Shown here in pieces: positions 36,752-44,905 of a stretch of DNA of 54,506 nt. Made by a program: the position numbers and the translations under genes. Within the stretch, counting starts at the first letter, position 1. Each line of letters starts with the position of its first letter. Origin of the DNA: Sphingobacteriia bacterium (GTDB lineage Bacteria; Pseudomonadota; Alphaproteobacteria; Rickettsiales; 33-17); assembly GCA_017304685.1 (NCBI GenBank), contig JAFKLR010000007.1:1-54506 (forward strand), written 5' to 3'. A model generated the notes under the pieces. That model was given only the letters and a program-made list of their open reading frames with translations, did not search any database and had not been told where the DNA came from.

Positions 36752-37034
36752 ATTTTACCTTTTTATTTAATGATTTTAACAAAAATGGATTACTAATATT
36801 TGCAATTACTATTTTTACAAAAAATGGATCTTTTTTTTGTTGTTTACGGCAATAAATAACTAAAAAAGAAGATAAAAAAGCACCTACTAATATGCATAAG
36901 TTTATATCTATATCAAAAACCATAGGAAGGAAAAAAGCAGCAGCGGCAACTGCGCCTAAGCAAACATACCAAACTTCTATGCTTACTCCTAAAAATCTTA
37001 TAGGTTCTGATAATGATTTATAAACTACAGACAT
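36741..37034 (-). CDS. virB3: VirB3-type membrane protein
   Basis: 97 residues. The N-terminus V-Y-K-S-L-S-E-P-I-R-F-L-G-V is typical of VirB3/TrbD (a short polar start leading into hydrophobic helices). Two transmembrane segments follow (about 24-42 and 45-62), then a basic C-terminus. It helps VirB4 in pilus assembly. It lies eight bases after virB2 and overlaps virB4 by 11. Size, topology and place all agree. Confidence 0.85.
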   Translation of the reverse strand: MSVVYKSLSEPIRFLGVSIEVWYVCLGAVAAAAFFLPMVFDIDINLCILVGAFLSSFLVIYCRKQQKKDPFFVKIVIANISNPFLLKSLNKKVKYVS

Positions 37035-37042
37035 TATTTGAT

Positions 37043-37369
37043 CTAAAATGAAACTCCAAAAATACTTAGAAAACGCTTAAGATTTGCTATTATCAATGAA
37101 GCAATCGCTAAACTTACGGTAATTAAAGTTTCGGGTTTACCATTTTTAATCCAATTTAGTACGTATCCGCCCCATATAATTAGAAGCATTCCAGGTAAGA
37201 CAAAACGCTGAAATGATTCATAGAGTTCATTTGAAACCCTATGAGCTTCTCCCCATGCATCTTTATTTCCTGCCGCTAAAGCTAAATCACTTTGTAATAT
37301 AACTACCGTAATAGTTAGAAGTGTTGCTTTTATTATTTCTTTTTTGGTAAATTTAAAACTTGAAACCAT
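37043..37369 (-). CDS. virB2: VirB2-type pilin, long leader
   Basis: 108 residues from the ATG at 37369, which follows GAGGAG seven bases upstream. A signal peptide ends near ALA-AG (residue 34). The mature pilin has two hydrophobic helices (VLPGMLLIIWGGYVLNWI and LITVSLAIASLIIANL) separated by a short polar loop, the VirB2 layout. The frame stays open to an upstream ATG at 37513, adding 48 amphipathic residues (METKLAELINRLGLL onward) and overlapping the previous gene by 16 bases. Either two products are made or the longer form carries an unusual leader. I prefer the internal start because of the signal peptide and the ribosome-binding site. Confidence 0.75.
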   Translation of the reverse strand: MVSSFKFTKKEIIKATLLTITVVILQSDLALAAGNKDAWGEAHRVSNELYESFQRFVLPGMLLIIWGGYVLNWIKNGKPETLITVSLAIASLIIANLKRFLSIFGVSF

Positions 37370-37497
37370 TAATTTCTCCTCAGCTTTATTTATTAAATCA
37401 GCAATAGTTACATTTATATCTTTAACCAATTGAATTTGCTCATGTGTTAAGTCAAGATTTGTTTTAATTAATAACCCTAACCGATTTATTAATTCTG

Positions 37498-37737
37498 CTA
37501 ATTTCGTTTCCATGTTTTTACCCTTAATTTCGCTCTTTCAAGCTGTGACCTTTCATTAATCTCATTTTCAAGAATGATTTTGAGATCATTTAGATCACAG
37601 CCATATTTTTTAAGCATAAAATTAATATCTTCTATCATTTTATTTATTTCTTTCTTAGAAAATTGAGTAATCTCTCTTAAACCATTTAATATTAGCTTAA
37701 ACTGCAAAAAATCAGTTGGCTCTAATTTAAATGACAT
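37498..37737 (-). CDS. Small unknown protein heading the virB operon
   Basis: 79 residues, soluble, with two predicted amphipathic helices and a basic C-terminus (RAKLRVKTWKRN). A GGAAGAGGG site precedes the ATG. As the first gene of the T4SS operon, it may be a regulatory or assembly factor; it is not a known VirB protein. It overlaps the longer form of virB2 by 16 bases, suggesting that the long virB2 start is also translated. I recognise no family. Confidence 0.6.
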   Translation of the reverse strand: MSFKLEPTDFLQFKLILNGLREITQFSKKEINKMIEDINFMLKKYGCDLNDLKIILENEINERSQLERAKLRVKTWKRN

Positions 37738-37808
37738 TTTTCCCTCTTCCTTCTCAACTATCTAAATTTTAAAATTTGATATAAAATATTAATTTTATAA
37801 TTTTTATA

Positions 37809-37827
37809 AATACGAATATCTCGTATT
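37809..37827. promoter_or_regulatory. Operator-like palindrome near the virB operon
   Basis: AATACGA-ATATC-TCGTATT, perfect 7-bp arms. It lies 72 bases before the first gene of the virB operon, where a promoter would be. The same consensus (AATACGA-N5-TCGTATT) recurs at 37900-37918, which suggests one regulator, probably the adjacent XRE/S24-like protein. Confidence 0.6.
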
Positions 37828-37895
37828 ATGTCGTAAGCCTTCAGTTTCTTCCTAAACCTATTCTTATATTAATAATAATTTGGTAGGTTGCAAGT

Positions 37896-37922
37896 AAAAA
37901 ATACGAATGTTTCGTATTTTTT
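37896..37922. promoter_or_regulatory. Operator-like palindrome near the regulator gene
   Basis: Perfect 12-bp arms around TGT (AAAAAATACGAA / TTCGTATTTTTT), containing AATACGA-N5-TCGTATT at 37900-37918. It lies 84 bases before the regulator ATG. A T-run after the hairpin makes a terminator possible, but no gene reads into it, so an operator is favoured. Confidence 0.6.
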
Positions 37923-38005
37923 ATATTTTTCTTTTTAACATATGAATTTACATAAGGAGTTATTGGAGATAAAAAGAAAGTATTAATTTTGTATGAAATA
38001 TTATA

Positions 38006-38647
38006 ATGAATGATAGAGAACGTATAAGGTTTCTAAGGCAAATGATAGGCATATCCAGAGAAACTATTGAAAAAAAATATGATTTAAGTTCCAGCACTCT
38101 TTTTTCATGGGAAAACGGTAGATTACCTCTCACCGATAAGGGTATTAAGCGTTGTTTAGAGATATTTAGGAAAGAGGGTATATCTGTTACTGAGGAATGG
38201 ATAAGACATGGCACTGGCTATGAACCAATATTCACTAAAGAAAGTTCTTCTTTTTTAGTAATGCCTACTACTAAATCACTCCCTGCAAATTCGAAAATTG
38301 ATACTTTAAAAGAAATAGAGATTATAAAGACTCTTTATTCAGACATCATAATTTATTTTATTGATACTCAAGAAATGAGCCCAAAGTTTAATGTTGGGGA
38401 TTACGTTGCTGGCAAAGTTTGCCATAATGAAATATATGAACTACATAATATGAACTGTATTGTGCATTTAGAAACAGGTGAATATATTTTTCGCAGGATT
38501 ATTGTTAATAATGATAATTCTTACACTTTGATATGTGATAACCCTTTATCAAGTCCAAATCCTGTAATATATAATCCACCAATAAAGAAAATAGCACCTG
38601 TTATGTTTCATAGAATTTCAAATATTGATAAGAATCTCAAATACTAA
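38006..38647 (+). CDS. XRE/S24-like transcriptional regulator of the T4SS
   Basis: 213 residues. An N-terminal helix-turn-helix (about 5-45, with ISRETIEKKYDLSSSTLFSWENG) is followed by an S24/LexA-like domain (about 105-200). In the S24 core the expected S-M-x-P is EMSPKF, so the nucleophilic Ser is Glu, and the Lys region reads YIFRRI; autocleavage is unlikely. It diverges from the virB operon, and paired AATACGA-N5-TCGTATT sites lie between them. It probably represses both. Such C-terminal domains may sense a ligand or dimerise. AAGGAG stands well upstream, with a longer spacing than normal. Confidence 0.82.
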   Translation: MNDRERIRFLRQMIGISRETIEKKYDLSSSTLFSWENGRLPLTDKGIKRCLEIFRKEGISVTEEWIRHGTGYEPIFTKESSSFLVMPTTKSLPANSKIDTLKEIEIIKTLYSDIIIYFIDTQEMSPKFNVGDYVAGKVCHNEIYELHNMNCIVHLETGEYIFRRIIVNNDNSYTLICDNPLSSPNPVIYNPPIKKIAPVMFHRISNIDKNLKY

Positions 38648-39921
38648 TTTATTTCTGGAAATATTAATTTAAACTCTGTATACCTTCCCTCTTCAGATGC
38701 ACAAATAATCTCTCCTCCAATCTTTCTCATTACAAGTTGACTAAAAGAAAGTCCTATGCCTGCCCCATATTCTGTTTTAGTAAAAAAACGCTCAAATATA
38801 TAAGGTAAAATATCAGCAGCGATCCCTTTACCAGTATCTCTAAATACTAGAATATTCTTATTAACTTCTTTTTTACATTTTATCTCTATAAAACTTTTTT
38901 CAGTTGAAAAATGGAGAGCATTTTTTATTAAATTAAATAAAACATGTTTGATTAAAATTTCATCACCTTTAAATTCAAAATTATAATCCTGAATCCATTT
39001 AATTTTATGCTTTTCTGACCTACTAAAATGGTAATCTTTTAATGCATTTGATATACAATCCTGAATTTTAACTTTATTAAATTTTTTTTCTTCAAGTGTA
39101 TCATTAAGTTTTACCCTAAATATCTCATTTATATTATTTATTTTCTTCAAAGTATTATTAACATTATTTATAGTTTTTATTAGGCTTTTATATTTTGTAT
39201 CGCTAATTCTTTTAACGGGTATTCCCATTTCTTTTGCTTTTTCATAGGCATCTAAAAAAACAGGTAGATTTTCATCAATTGCATTATTTAATGCTTTTAA
39301 TGAAGCTATAGGAGTATTTAATTCATGTGATAATATACTGCTAACAAATTTAAAGTGATTTATTTTCTCTTGTTCAATTAAATAACGGTTTCTTGAAAAG
39401 AAGGTCACTATTACAAAAGAGATTATATAACTATAAATAATAACAAAACATTGTTCAGTATATATCAAATCATGCACATTAATATTAAAGCCAATCTTGT
39501 TTAGATAAATTAATAAAGCTATAGAAAAACCCAGTACTAATAATATTATATAACTAAGCCAATCCGTTAAAATTGCTAACATAAACAAAGATAATGCATT
39601 CCCAATTATAGTATCAAGCTTAGCATTATAATTATATATTAAGTAAGTGGATAAAAATGGTAGACAATACAGAAGTGCAAAATACCAATATACGCAATGA
39701 TATTTTTCTAATTTTTGAGGCCAAAGCTCTTCTTTAAAATACATCAAAAAATAAATAGTAAGCCCTAATAATGTGTATATATCACAACAATATTCAGCGC
39801 CTGTTATACATGCAAATACGTAACTTATTAAACCATAAACAGAGAATCCGTGAAATTGAGGCTTAATAACTTGTGTTTTAATATAACAAAAATTATATAT
39901 ATTTTTAAATATCTTATTCAT
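38644..39921 (-). CDS. Sensor histidine kinase with Cqs/Lqs-type membrane module
   Basis: About 425 residues from ATG 39921, which lies one base after the regulator's stop; an in-frame TTG at 39960 would add 13 residues. Six hydrophobic segments (about 25-180) contain the pattern W-P-x-K-L-x-x-Y and YWYFALLYCLPFLSTYL, like CqsS/LqsS receptors for alpha-hydroxyketones. HisKA has SHELNTP, and HATPase has N-box NLIKNAL, RDTGKGI and GAGIGLSFS, all intact. It is co-transcribed with the LqsR-like regulator. The membrane module also occurs in the symporter-kinase at 49297. Kinase call firm; ligand inference. Confidence 0.88.
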   Translation of the reverse strand: MNKIFKNIYNFCYIKTQVIKPQFHGFSVYGLISYVFACITGAEYCCDIYTLLGLTIYFLMYFKEELWPQKLEKYHCVYWYFALLYCLPFLSTYLIYNYNAKLDTIIGNALSLFMLAILTDWLSYIILLVLGFSIALLIYLNKIGFNINVHDLIYTEQCFVIIYSYIISFVIVTFFSRNRYLIEQEKINHFKFVSSILSHELNTPIASLKALNNAIDENLPVFLDAYEKAKEMGIPVKRISDTKYKSLIKTINNVNNTLKKINNINEIFRVKLNDTLEEKKFNKVKIQDCISNALKDYHFSRSEKHKIKWIQDYNFEFKGDEILIKHVLFNLIKNALHFSTEKSFIEIKCKKEVNKNILVFRDTGKGIAADILPYIFERFFTKTEYGAGIGLSFSQLVMRKIGGEIICASEEGRYTEFKLIFPEIN

Positions 39922-39922
39922 T

Positions 39923-40897
39923 TTAATTATTACAAAGTTTTTTATTTCTATATGACTCAAAGAATGTGTGGTTTTGTAAGTCGATTCGCTTAATATTGTT
40001 TATAAAAGCATAGTAATATTTATTTTCTTCATCAAAACAATATATTGGATATAAGTTTTTAGTTAATTCTTTTCTATCATATTCAAGAAAGTCATAGCAA
40101 AATAACATTTTACGATAAAGTTTAAGTTCATTTACTATATTTTCAGGATATTCCTCTTCTTCCATAAATTTAATATCATGCTTAATTTCACTTTCATTCG
40201 TAATTAGTAAAGCACTACCATTACCTTTTGCATCAAATAATAATAGGCTTCCTTTATTATCAATAAGATAATATTCTACTATTTGTTCCTTATTTAATAT
40301 TTCATCAGCAAGTTTTTTGTAGCAAGAATTGTAAAATATCTCTGCTAATGGAGTTTCATCCTGCCCAGGTAATTCTAAATTATAGTAAGATGAATTATAT
40401 TGATCTATTAACTGAATTAACTTTTTAAGACCGTCCGTATCTTGTTTTTTAATGTAATTATCAATGAGACCTTCATTAAAAGCTTTATTTGCTATTACCT
40501 CATCAGCTACACCTGTTAATAAAACCTTCTTTAAATTTTTATTTTTGATTTTTTTTAGTAGCTCAAGACCATTCAAGGTTTTCATTTGATAGTCGATAAC
40601 CAACATTGATATATTTGAGAATCTATCTGGATTAGATAATCTTTCAAAAACCTCTTCTTGATCTAAATACACAGCTTTTTCATCATTATATTTATTCAAG
40701 TATCCTTTAATATCTAATAACGAAATTTCTTTATTATTTATAAGATAATCAATTGCCTTTAAAGGATCACTAAATACGGTATAGTGATTTCTATTATCTG
40801 GTAACGCACTTAATAATGCTTCCAAAAACTCTTCATCATCATCTACTATTACTATATTAGTAGGGATGGAAAAATGTGTAGGTGAAAAATTATTCAT
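39923..40897 (-). CDS. LqsR-like response regulator
   Basis: 324 residues. The receiver domain has the acidic pair in IVIVDDDEEF, the phospho-Asp in MLVIDYQM, the switch Thr in VLLTGVAD and the Lys in YIKKQD. About 40 extra residues lie between the second and third strands, as in LqsR-type regulators. The C-terminal 160 residues form a domain without a DNA-binding motif that I recognise; in LqsR the output is likewise atypical. It is immediately followed by the sensor kinase gene. No ribosome-binding site is obvious, and the gene starts beside the long intergenic region at 40898. Confidence 0.78.
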   Translation of the reverse strand: MNNFSPTHFSIPTNIVIVDDDEEFLEALLSALPDNRNHYTVFSDPLKAIDYLINNKEISLLDIKGYLNKYNDEKAVYLDQEEVFERLSNPDRFSNISMLVIDYQMKTLNGLELLKKIKNKNLKKVLLTGVADEVIANKAFNEGLIDNYIKKQDTDGLKKLIQLIDQYNSSYYNLELPGQDETPLAEIFYNSCYKKLADEILNKEQIVEYYLIDNKGSLLLFDAKGNGSALLITNESEIKHDIKFMEEEEYPENIVNELKLYRKMLFCYDFLEYDRKELTKNLYPIYCFDEENKYYYAFINNIKRIDLQNHTFFESYRNKKLCNN

Positions 40898-41553
40898 AAA
40901 ACTATTAAATTCAATCTATTAATATTTAAAACTAATTAATGAAGTGTATCTTACCATTTAATGGTTAACAATCCATTAATATTTGTTTAACTAATTTAAA
41001 ATTTAATATTTTTCATATATATTCAGATACTTATTAAAAAAGTTTAGGAGTTAAAATAAAACTAGCAAAATCAAATAATATCATGGCTCCAAGTTTAAGC
41101 ATCCAATTATTTATCCTACTTTCTTTATAACGCCTCAAGTTACGTTAAGAAAGTTAACATTGAGAGAGTTCAGAAAACAGACCCTCATATACATGTAATA
41201 TTAATATAAAGAAATAAATAGGTAATACAGTATTAAGAAATTACGCAAATATAAGTTTTATACTTTAAAAAAATTACGACCATTTAAATACAGAATTACC
41301 AAGACGCTTAATAAGACTAAAGAAAATGAACTTTTAAAGAGTACAAATACTGACCTCTTATTTACATGTAATAAAGTAAATATAAATATTAATAACTACA
41401 TAAAATTAAACTTTTAAACTCATTAAAAATGATAAAAAATACGGTTTTAATTTTTAAAAATTAATAATTGAGTAAAAAAAAGTATTGAGAAAGCCTTCTT
41501 GTTTTTAAATTATACGCAAGAAAGATTTAATTTTAATAATTGTTAAAAAGTTA

Positions 41554-41582
41554 TTGACACCCTTAAATCAGTACAGTAGAGT
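41554..41582 (+). promoter_or_regulatory. Promoter of the RHH gene
   Basis: TTGACA (41554-41559), 17-base spacer, TAGAGT (41577-41582). This is one of the clearest promoters in the window. It lies about 100 bases before the RHH gene and just upstream of the repeat block at 41591-41647. Confidence 0.6.
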
Positions 41583-41590
41583 AATGTATA

Positions 41591-41647
41591 TTATTGTAAA
41601 CTAATGTTTTTTATTGTAATTTACATAAAGTACATTATTTACATAAA
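41591..41647. repeat. Operator-like repeats before the RHH gene
   Basis: TTATTGTAA at 41591-41599 and again at 41611-41619 (20-base period), then TTTACATAAA at 41620-41629 and 41638-41647 (18-base period). The two words are near-inverted copies of each other. They lie between the promoter and the gene, as expected for autoregulation by a ribbon-helix-helix protein. Confidence 0.5.
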
Positions 41648-41682
41648 AAATAAAAAGGCTTATTGATAGATAGGTAGTTAAA

Positions 41683-41877
41683 ATGGCAAAAAAACGTAAA
41701 CAAGAATTTGTAACTATAGATGATGAATCTTTAGAGTTTCTTGAAATATTAGCTCGTGATACTGGCTTTTCTAAATCACATCTTATAAGACATGCCGTAT
41801 TTAGTTACGTTAAAAAAGCAAAAAGTATGTATGAATCATTAGGAGAAGAGAAGCAGTTAATATTATTTAAGATATAA
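41683..41877 (+). CDS. Ribbon-helix-helix (CopG-like) DNA-binding protein
   Basis: 64 residues. The strand EFVTIDDESLEFLEILA is followed by the two-helix core TGFSKSHLIRHAVFSYV, the RHH/MetJ-Arc pattern with basic N-terminal arm KKRKQ. Such proteins bind short direct or inverted repeats as dimers and often control plasmid copy number or toxin-antitoxin operons. A strong promoter and repeat words lie just upstream, and a good terminator follows, so it is a single-gene unit before the candidate Rep gene. No toxin partner is adjacent, so a copy-control or partition regulator is the better guess. Confidence 0.75.
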   Translation: MAKKRKQEFVTIDDESLEFLEILARDTGFSKSHLIRHAVFSYVKKAKSMYESLGEEKQLILFKI

Positions 41878-41881
41878 AAAA

Positions 41882-41911
41882 AGCCCTCTTGGCGGAGGGC
41901 TGTTTTTTTAA
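41882..41911 (+). terminator. Rho-independent terminator after the RHH gene
   Basis: The stem AGCCCTC / GAGGGCT around TTGGCG (41882-41901) is followed by a T-run (41903-41909). An A-run stands before it, so it may also work in the opposite direction. It is the best terminator in the window and unusually GC-rich for its surroundings. Confidence 0.88.
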
Positions 41912-42025
41912 GATTTGAACACTTTTAGTAAAATGCTAAAATGCTAAATCAATTTCCTAAACCTGATAATAGCATTCCTAAAAGGTCAAGTCAACACCTT
42001 AATATAAAAATTTTATGGGAATGTT

Positions 42026-43615
42026 ATGACTAGCAACATTTGTCAGTACATTAACTTACGTTTCAATAACGTAACTGGTGATATATTGACACTCGAAGAA
42101 AGGGAGATCTTAAAAAAGATCAACTTTTATATAAATCATGCTAAAAAGTACAATAAAACCGAATGTTTTCATGATGGAAAATATTGGGCAGAATTATCTG
42201 CAAAAAAGTTTTTAGAACAAACAAAGCTTTTTAGTAGAACCACATTTTTTAAATATATAAAATCTCTTAGAGAGAAAGGAATACTTGAAACTAAAAGATT
42301 AAGAAGTAAAAGAGAAGACCAAACAAATTTCTTCATGCTTGCTTATGATAAGTTAATAAGATTAGGCGTTACGGTCATAAATTATAATCCAAGTAACAAT
42401 TCAACCTATACTTTAAAGTTACAAGATTTAGTTTCAATTGATGAAACCCCTTCTTCTCAAGAAGTTAAAATTTCTAGAGATTATAGATATAGTCTACTAA
42501 AAGAAATATCTTTAACTTTTAAAATAGAAATCAAAAGGCTTGAAGAATTAACTGCTAATAGGCCTAATGAAATCTTATCAAAAAATATTCAATATATTAA
42601 ATACAGATTAGCTAAAGGTAACATTACTAATCCTCGTGGATTCGTTGAAAAAGCTTTATCAGATAATTATCTATCTCAAGTGGATAAACTAGCTTTTGAT
42701 TCGCAGAAGCAACTCAATGAAGTTATTCATGCTGTAGAAAATAATAATACTGATGATAAAACTATCAATGATATTGTAATCAATATACTAAATGATAAAG
42801 CAGAAGAATTGAATGAAACGTTAGAAATAAATCTAAAAGGCGTAACTATTAAAAATAATAAGATTCATGTTTTGTTTTATAATCAGGCTGAAAATATTAA
42901 ACCTTTATATGAAAACCTAAAATATAAAATTCATGAGAAAACTAACTTAGAGGTGCATATTTCGTTTGTAACGCCCTCACCTCTTGAAATTTATAAATTA
43001 TCAAAATACGTTCCTAATAAAGCTAAACTTGCTTCTTTAAATCATTTAATAAATTTAGTTAACCATAATCTTGGCAGTTTTGAAGAAATACTAAACAAAG
43101 TTAAGTGTATTCCTCTTGGTTATAATAATCATTATTATTTCGTAAATGATATAACCACCGCAAATGTACTTCATAACCTTAATATTAAAAATATCATATT
43201 AAGCAAATTTTCTTCGGAAGACTTAAAAGTATATTATAAAGATATAACTTTAGATTGTTATAATAATATAATTGCCGATAACAAAGCTATAAAAGATCAG
43301 AGAGCTTTCTATAATCATCTGGAAGTGTATTCAAATAGAATTGTCAACATACCTTACAATGATTTACAAAGTTACATAAGTTTGTTGCTAAAGGAATTTG
43401 GTTTTGAAAATAAAGTTAATGCAATATTATCTATACATCTGATAAATGGAATAGAATCTAATTCGTTTATTTTAAATACAAATGATTTAGAAATATTTAC
43501 TTTCTTCAATAATCCTCTTTTTAGCCAGCTTATAACTTTTAAAGTTTCTAAGAGTTATATGATTAATACTGATATAAATGTTTATTATTCTGAACTATGT
43601 AATGAGGAAGTATAA
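42026..43615 (+). CDS. Candidate plasmid replication initiator
   Basis: 529 residues, without membrane segments. The N-terminal 110 residues contain a winged-helix-like core (LSAKKFLEQTKLFSRTTFFKYI and SLREKGILETKRLRS), suited to DNA binding. The remainder has helical stretches and beta-rich segments (LEINLKGVTIKNNKIHVLFYN, about 262-285) reminiscent of plasmid DnaA-N-like Rep proteins of Rickettsiales. It sits between an AT-rich non-coding region and parAB, the usual place for rep. GGGA precedes the ATG. I cannot name the family with certainty; a transcription factor is the alternative. Confidence 0.55.
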   Translation: MTSNICQYINLRFNNVTGDILTLEEREILKKINFYINHAKKYNKTECFHDGKYWAELSAKKFLEQTKLFSRTTFFKYIKSLREKGILETKRLRSKREDQTNFFMLAYDKLIRLGVTVINYNPSNNSTYTLKLQDLVSIDETPSSQEVKISRDYRYSLLKEISLTFKIEIKRLEELTANRPNEILSKNIQYIKYRLAKGNITNPRGFVEKALSDNYLSQVDKLAFDSQKQLNEVIHAVENNNTDDKTINDIVINILNDKAEELNETLEINLKGVTIKNNKIHVLFYNQAENIKPLYENLKYKIHEKTNLEVHISFVTPSPLEIYKLSKYVPNKAKLASLNHLINLVNHNLGSFEEILNKVKCIPLGYNNHYYFVNDITTANVLHNLNIKNIILSKFSSEDLKVYYKDITLDCYNNIIADNKAIKDQRAFYNHLEVYSNRIVNIPYNDLQSYISLLLKEFGFENKVNAILSIHLINGIESNSFILNTNDLEIFTFFNNPLFSQLITFKVSKSYMINTDINVYYSELCNEEV

Positions 43616-43636
43616 ACTTTAAAAACTTAAAAATGT

Positions 43637-43787
43637 AAAAAGTGAAAAACTGCAGTTTTGTAATTCTGATAAATTGCAGTTTTAACTTAAGATCTTGTTT
43701 TTCTTTGAAATCTATAATAATATCTAAAAATGAAGTTTTTAAAAACTTAAATATTGAATATTTGAAAAAGTGAAAAACTGCAGTTTT
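43637..43787. repeat. Candidate centromere (parS) repeats upstream of parA
   Basis: A 23-bp unit, AAAAAGTGA followed by AAAACTGCAGTTTT, occurs exactly at 43637-43659 and 43765-43787. A half copy (AAATTGCAGTTTT) lies at 43671-43683. The core is a palindrome centred on CTGCAG. The same unit occurs inverted after the partner gene. The pattern fits the binding site of a ParB-type protein, with possible autoregulation of parA. Confidence 0.7.
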
Positions 43788-43811
43788 TAAAGTTTATAAT
43801 TAGGAGTAAAA

Positions 43812-44468
43812 ATGTTACCACATGTAATTACGTTAGCCACTTCAAAAGGTGGTACAGGAAAATCATCCTTAGCTAGAAGTATAGCTGGTTATTATTTTCA
43901 AAGAGGTTTTAAGGTAGCTGTCGTTGATGCAGATCCACAGGGAAGTATTATAAATAGACATTCAGAAGATGGTCCTCTTAAAGATTTATGTGTAGTGGCT
44001 GAACCTGAAGAGATAGTTGATTTAAAAATAGAAGAGCTTAAGGAAAACTACAATCCTATTATAGTAGATACGCCAGGTTTTAGTAATAAAACTACAGTAA
44101 AGGCATTAGTAGCAAGCGATTTAGTTATTGTTCCATTAAAACCATCAGCAGATGATTTGGTTGCAGCTATTGAAACAATTGATCTGATTAATGAGATTAA
44201 TGAAACTAAAGAGAGAAAAGGTAACCCTATTATTTATAGACTTGTAATAACAATGTCTCAACAAGGTACAATTATTGCAAAACATGTTCGTAAAGAATTA
44301 GAAGTAAATGGTTATGGTGACTTTTTACTTCAAGCAGAAATGTATTTAAGAGTTGCCTACCCTGAGACTGGAATTAATGGATTGTCTCCTTGTGTAACAG
44401 ATCCTAATGGTGCAGCTTCAAGAGATATAGCAGCAATAATGAAAGAAATTACAAAACTGAAAAAGTGA
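43812..44468 (+). CDS. parA: ParA/MinD-type partition ATPase
   Basis: 218 residues, the short form without an N-terminal DNA-binding domain. The deviant Walker A is KGGTGKSS (12-19), Walker A' gives DADPQGS, and the switch contains VDTPGFSN. Such ATPases coat the nucleoid and move plasmid copies through ParB and parS. It lies 24 bases after a 23-bp repeat and is followed closely by the ParB-like gene. Short ParA with a small partner is the type Ib arrangement. The system marks this block as a low-copy replicon. Confidence 0.9.
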   Translation: MLPHVITLATSKGGTGKSSLARSIAGYYFQRGFKVAVVDADPQGSIINRHSEDGPLKDLCVVAEPEEIVDLKIEELKENYNPIIVDTPGFSNKTTVKALVASDLVIVPLKPSADDLVAAIETIDLINEINETKERKGNPIIYRLVITMSQQGTIIAKHVRKELEVNGYGDFLLQAEMYLRVAYPETGINGLSPCVTDPNGAASRDIAAIMKEITKLKK

Positions 44469-44475
44469 CAAATTG

Positions 44476-44504
44476 AAAAACTGCAATTTTTCAATTCTGA
44501 TAAA
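44476..44504. repeat. Diverged repeat between parA and the ParB-like gene
   Basis: AAAAACTGCAATTTTT (44476-44491), lying in a longer palindrome 44473-44494, is followed by AATTCTGATAAA (44493-44504). The same AATTCTGATAAA word follows the first repeat (43662-43673). It is a degenerate member of the family flanking parA. Confidence 0.55.
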
Positions 44505-44529
44505 ATGAAATTTTATATTGAGTAATTAT

Positions 44530-44895
44530 ATGTCAAAATCATTAAATAGCATATTAAGTAAGAGACCTTCCGCAACGCCAAATGTTTCTTACTCTGAACC
44601 TAAAAATGAAAGTGTATCAAATAATAATGAAAGTAAATTAAAAAAGGCTGATTCAGCTAATGATACAGATAAAAAAAATCTTCAAAAGGAAAATCAACAA
44701 GTTTCTAAATCATACGAAGGTAAAAAAGGTAGAATCGTTGCTGACGTTCCCTTTGATGTAAAAATTCAAATCAAAAGGTATTTAATAGATCATCCTGAAG
44801 ATACTGAAAAAACTGTTATTTTAAAAGCATTAAAAGCCTTAGGCTTTATAATTAATGAAAATGATTTATTAGATCAAAGAGGAAAAACTAAATAA
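44530..44895 (+). CDS. parB: ParB-like centromere-binding partner
   Basis: 121 residues from the ATG at 44530; an in-frame TTG at 44518 is less likely. The N-terminal 60 residues are Asn/Ser/Lys-rich and disordered. The rest (GRIVADVPFDVKIQIKRYLIDH and TEKTVILKALKALGFI) has a strand-helix-helix layout like ribbon-helix-helix ParB/ParG partners. The flexible tail could stimulate ParA ATPase. It follows parA with palindromic repeats on both sides. The gene name is by function and position; it is not a canonical HTH ParB. Confidence 0.65.
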   Translation: MSKSLNSILSKRPSATPNVSYSEPKNESVSNNNESKLKKADSANDTDKKNLQKENQQVSKSYEGKKGRIVADVPFDVKIQIKRYLIDHPEDTEKTVILKALKALGFIINENDLLDQRGKTK

Positions 44896-44905
44896 TTTAA
44901 AAACT

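Larger units (their letters stand above)
40898..41682. other. 785-bp AT-rich region, candidate replication origin
   Basis: There is no open frame of note. The sequence is extremely AT-rich with scattered imperfect repeats: CAGACCCTCATATACATGTAAT (in part; about 41178-41199) resembles the element with CTGACCTC and TTACATGTAAT at about 41350-41371. Further TTTACAT-type words cluster at 41590-41650. With Rep- and Par-type genes downstream, it is the likeliest place for a plasmid origin. No clean iteron array is visible, so this is tentative. Confidence 0.35.

Noticed and set aside
24853..37737. F-type/RAGE-like Tra system of Rickettsiales
   Set aside because: Gene content and order are virB2 to virB11, virD4 and virB1, with a virB7 lipoprotein and VirB11 ATPase; no TraI/TraD/TraU/TraN genes are present.
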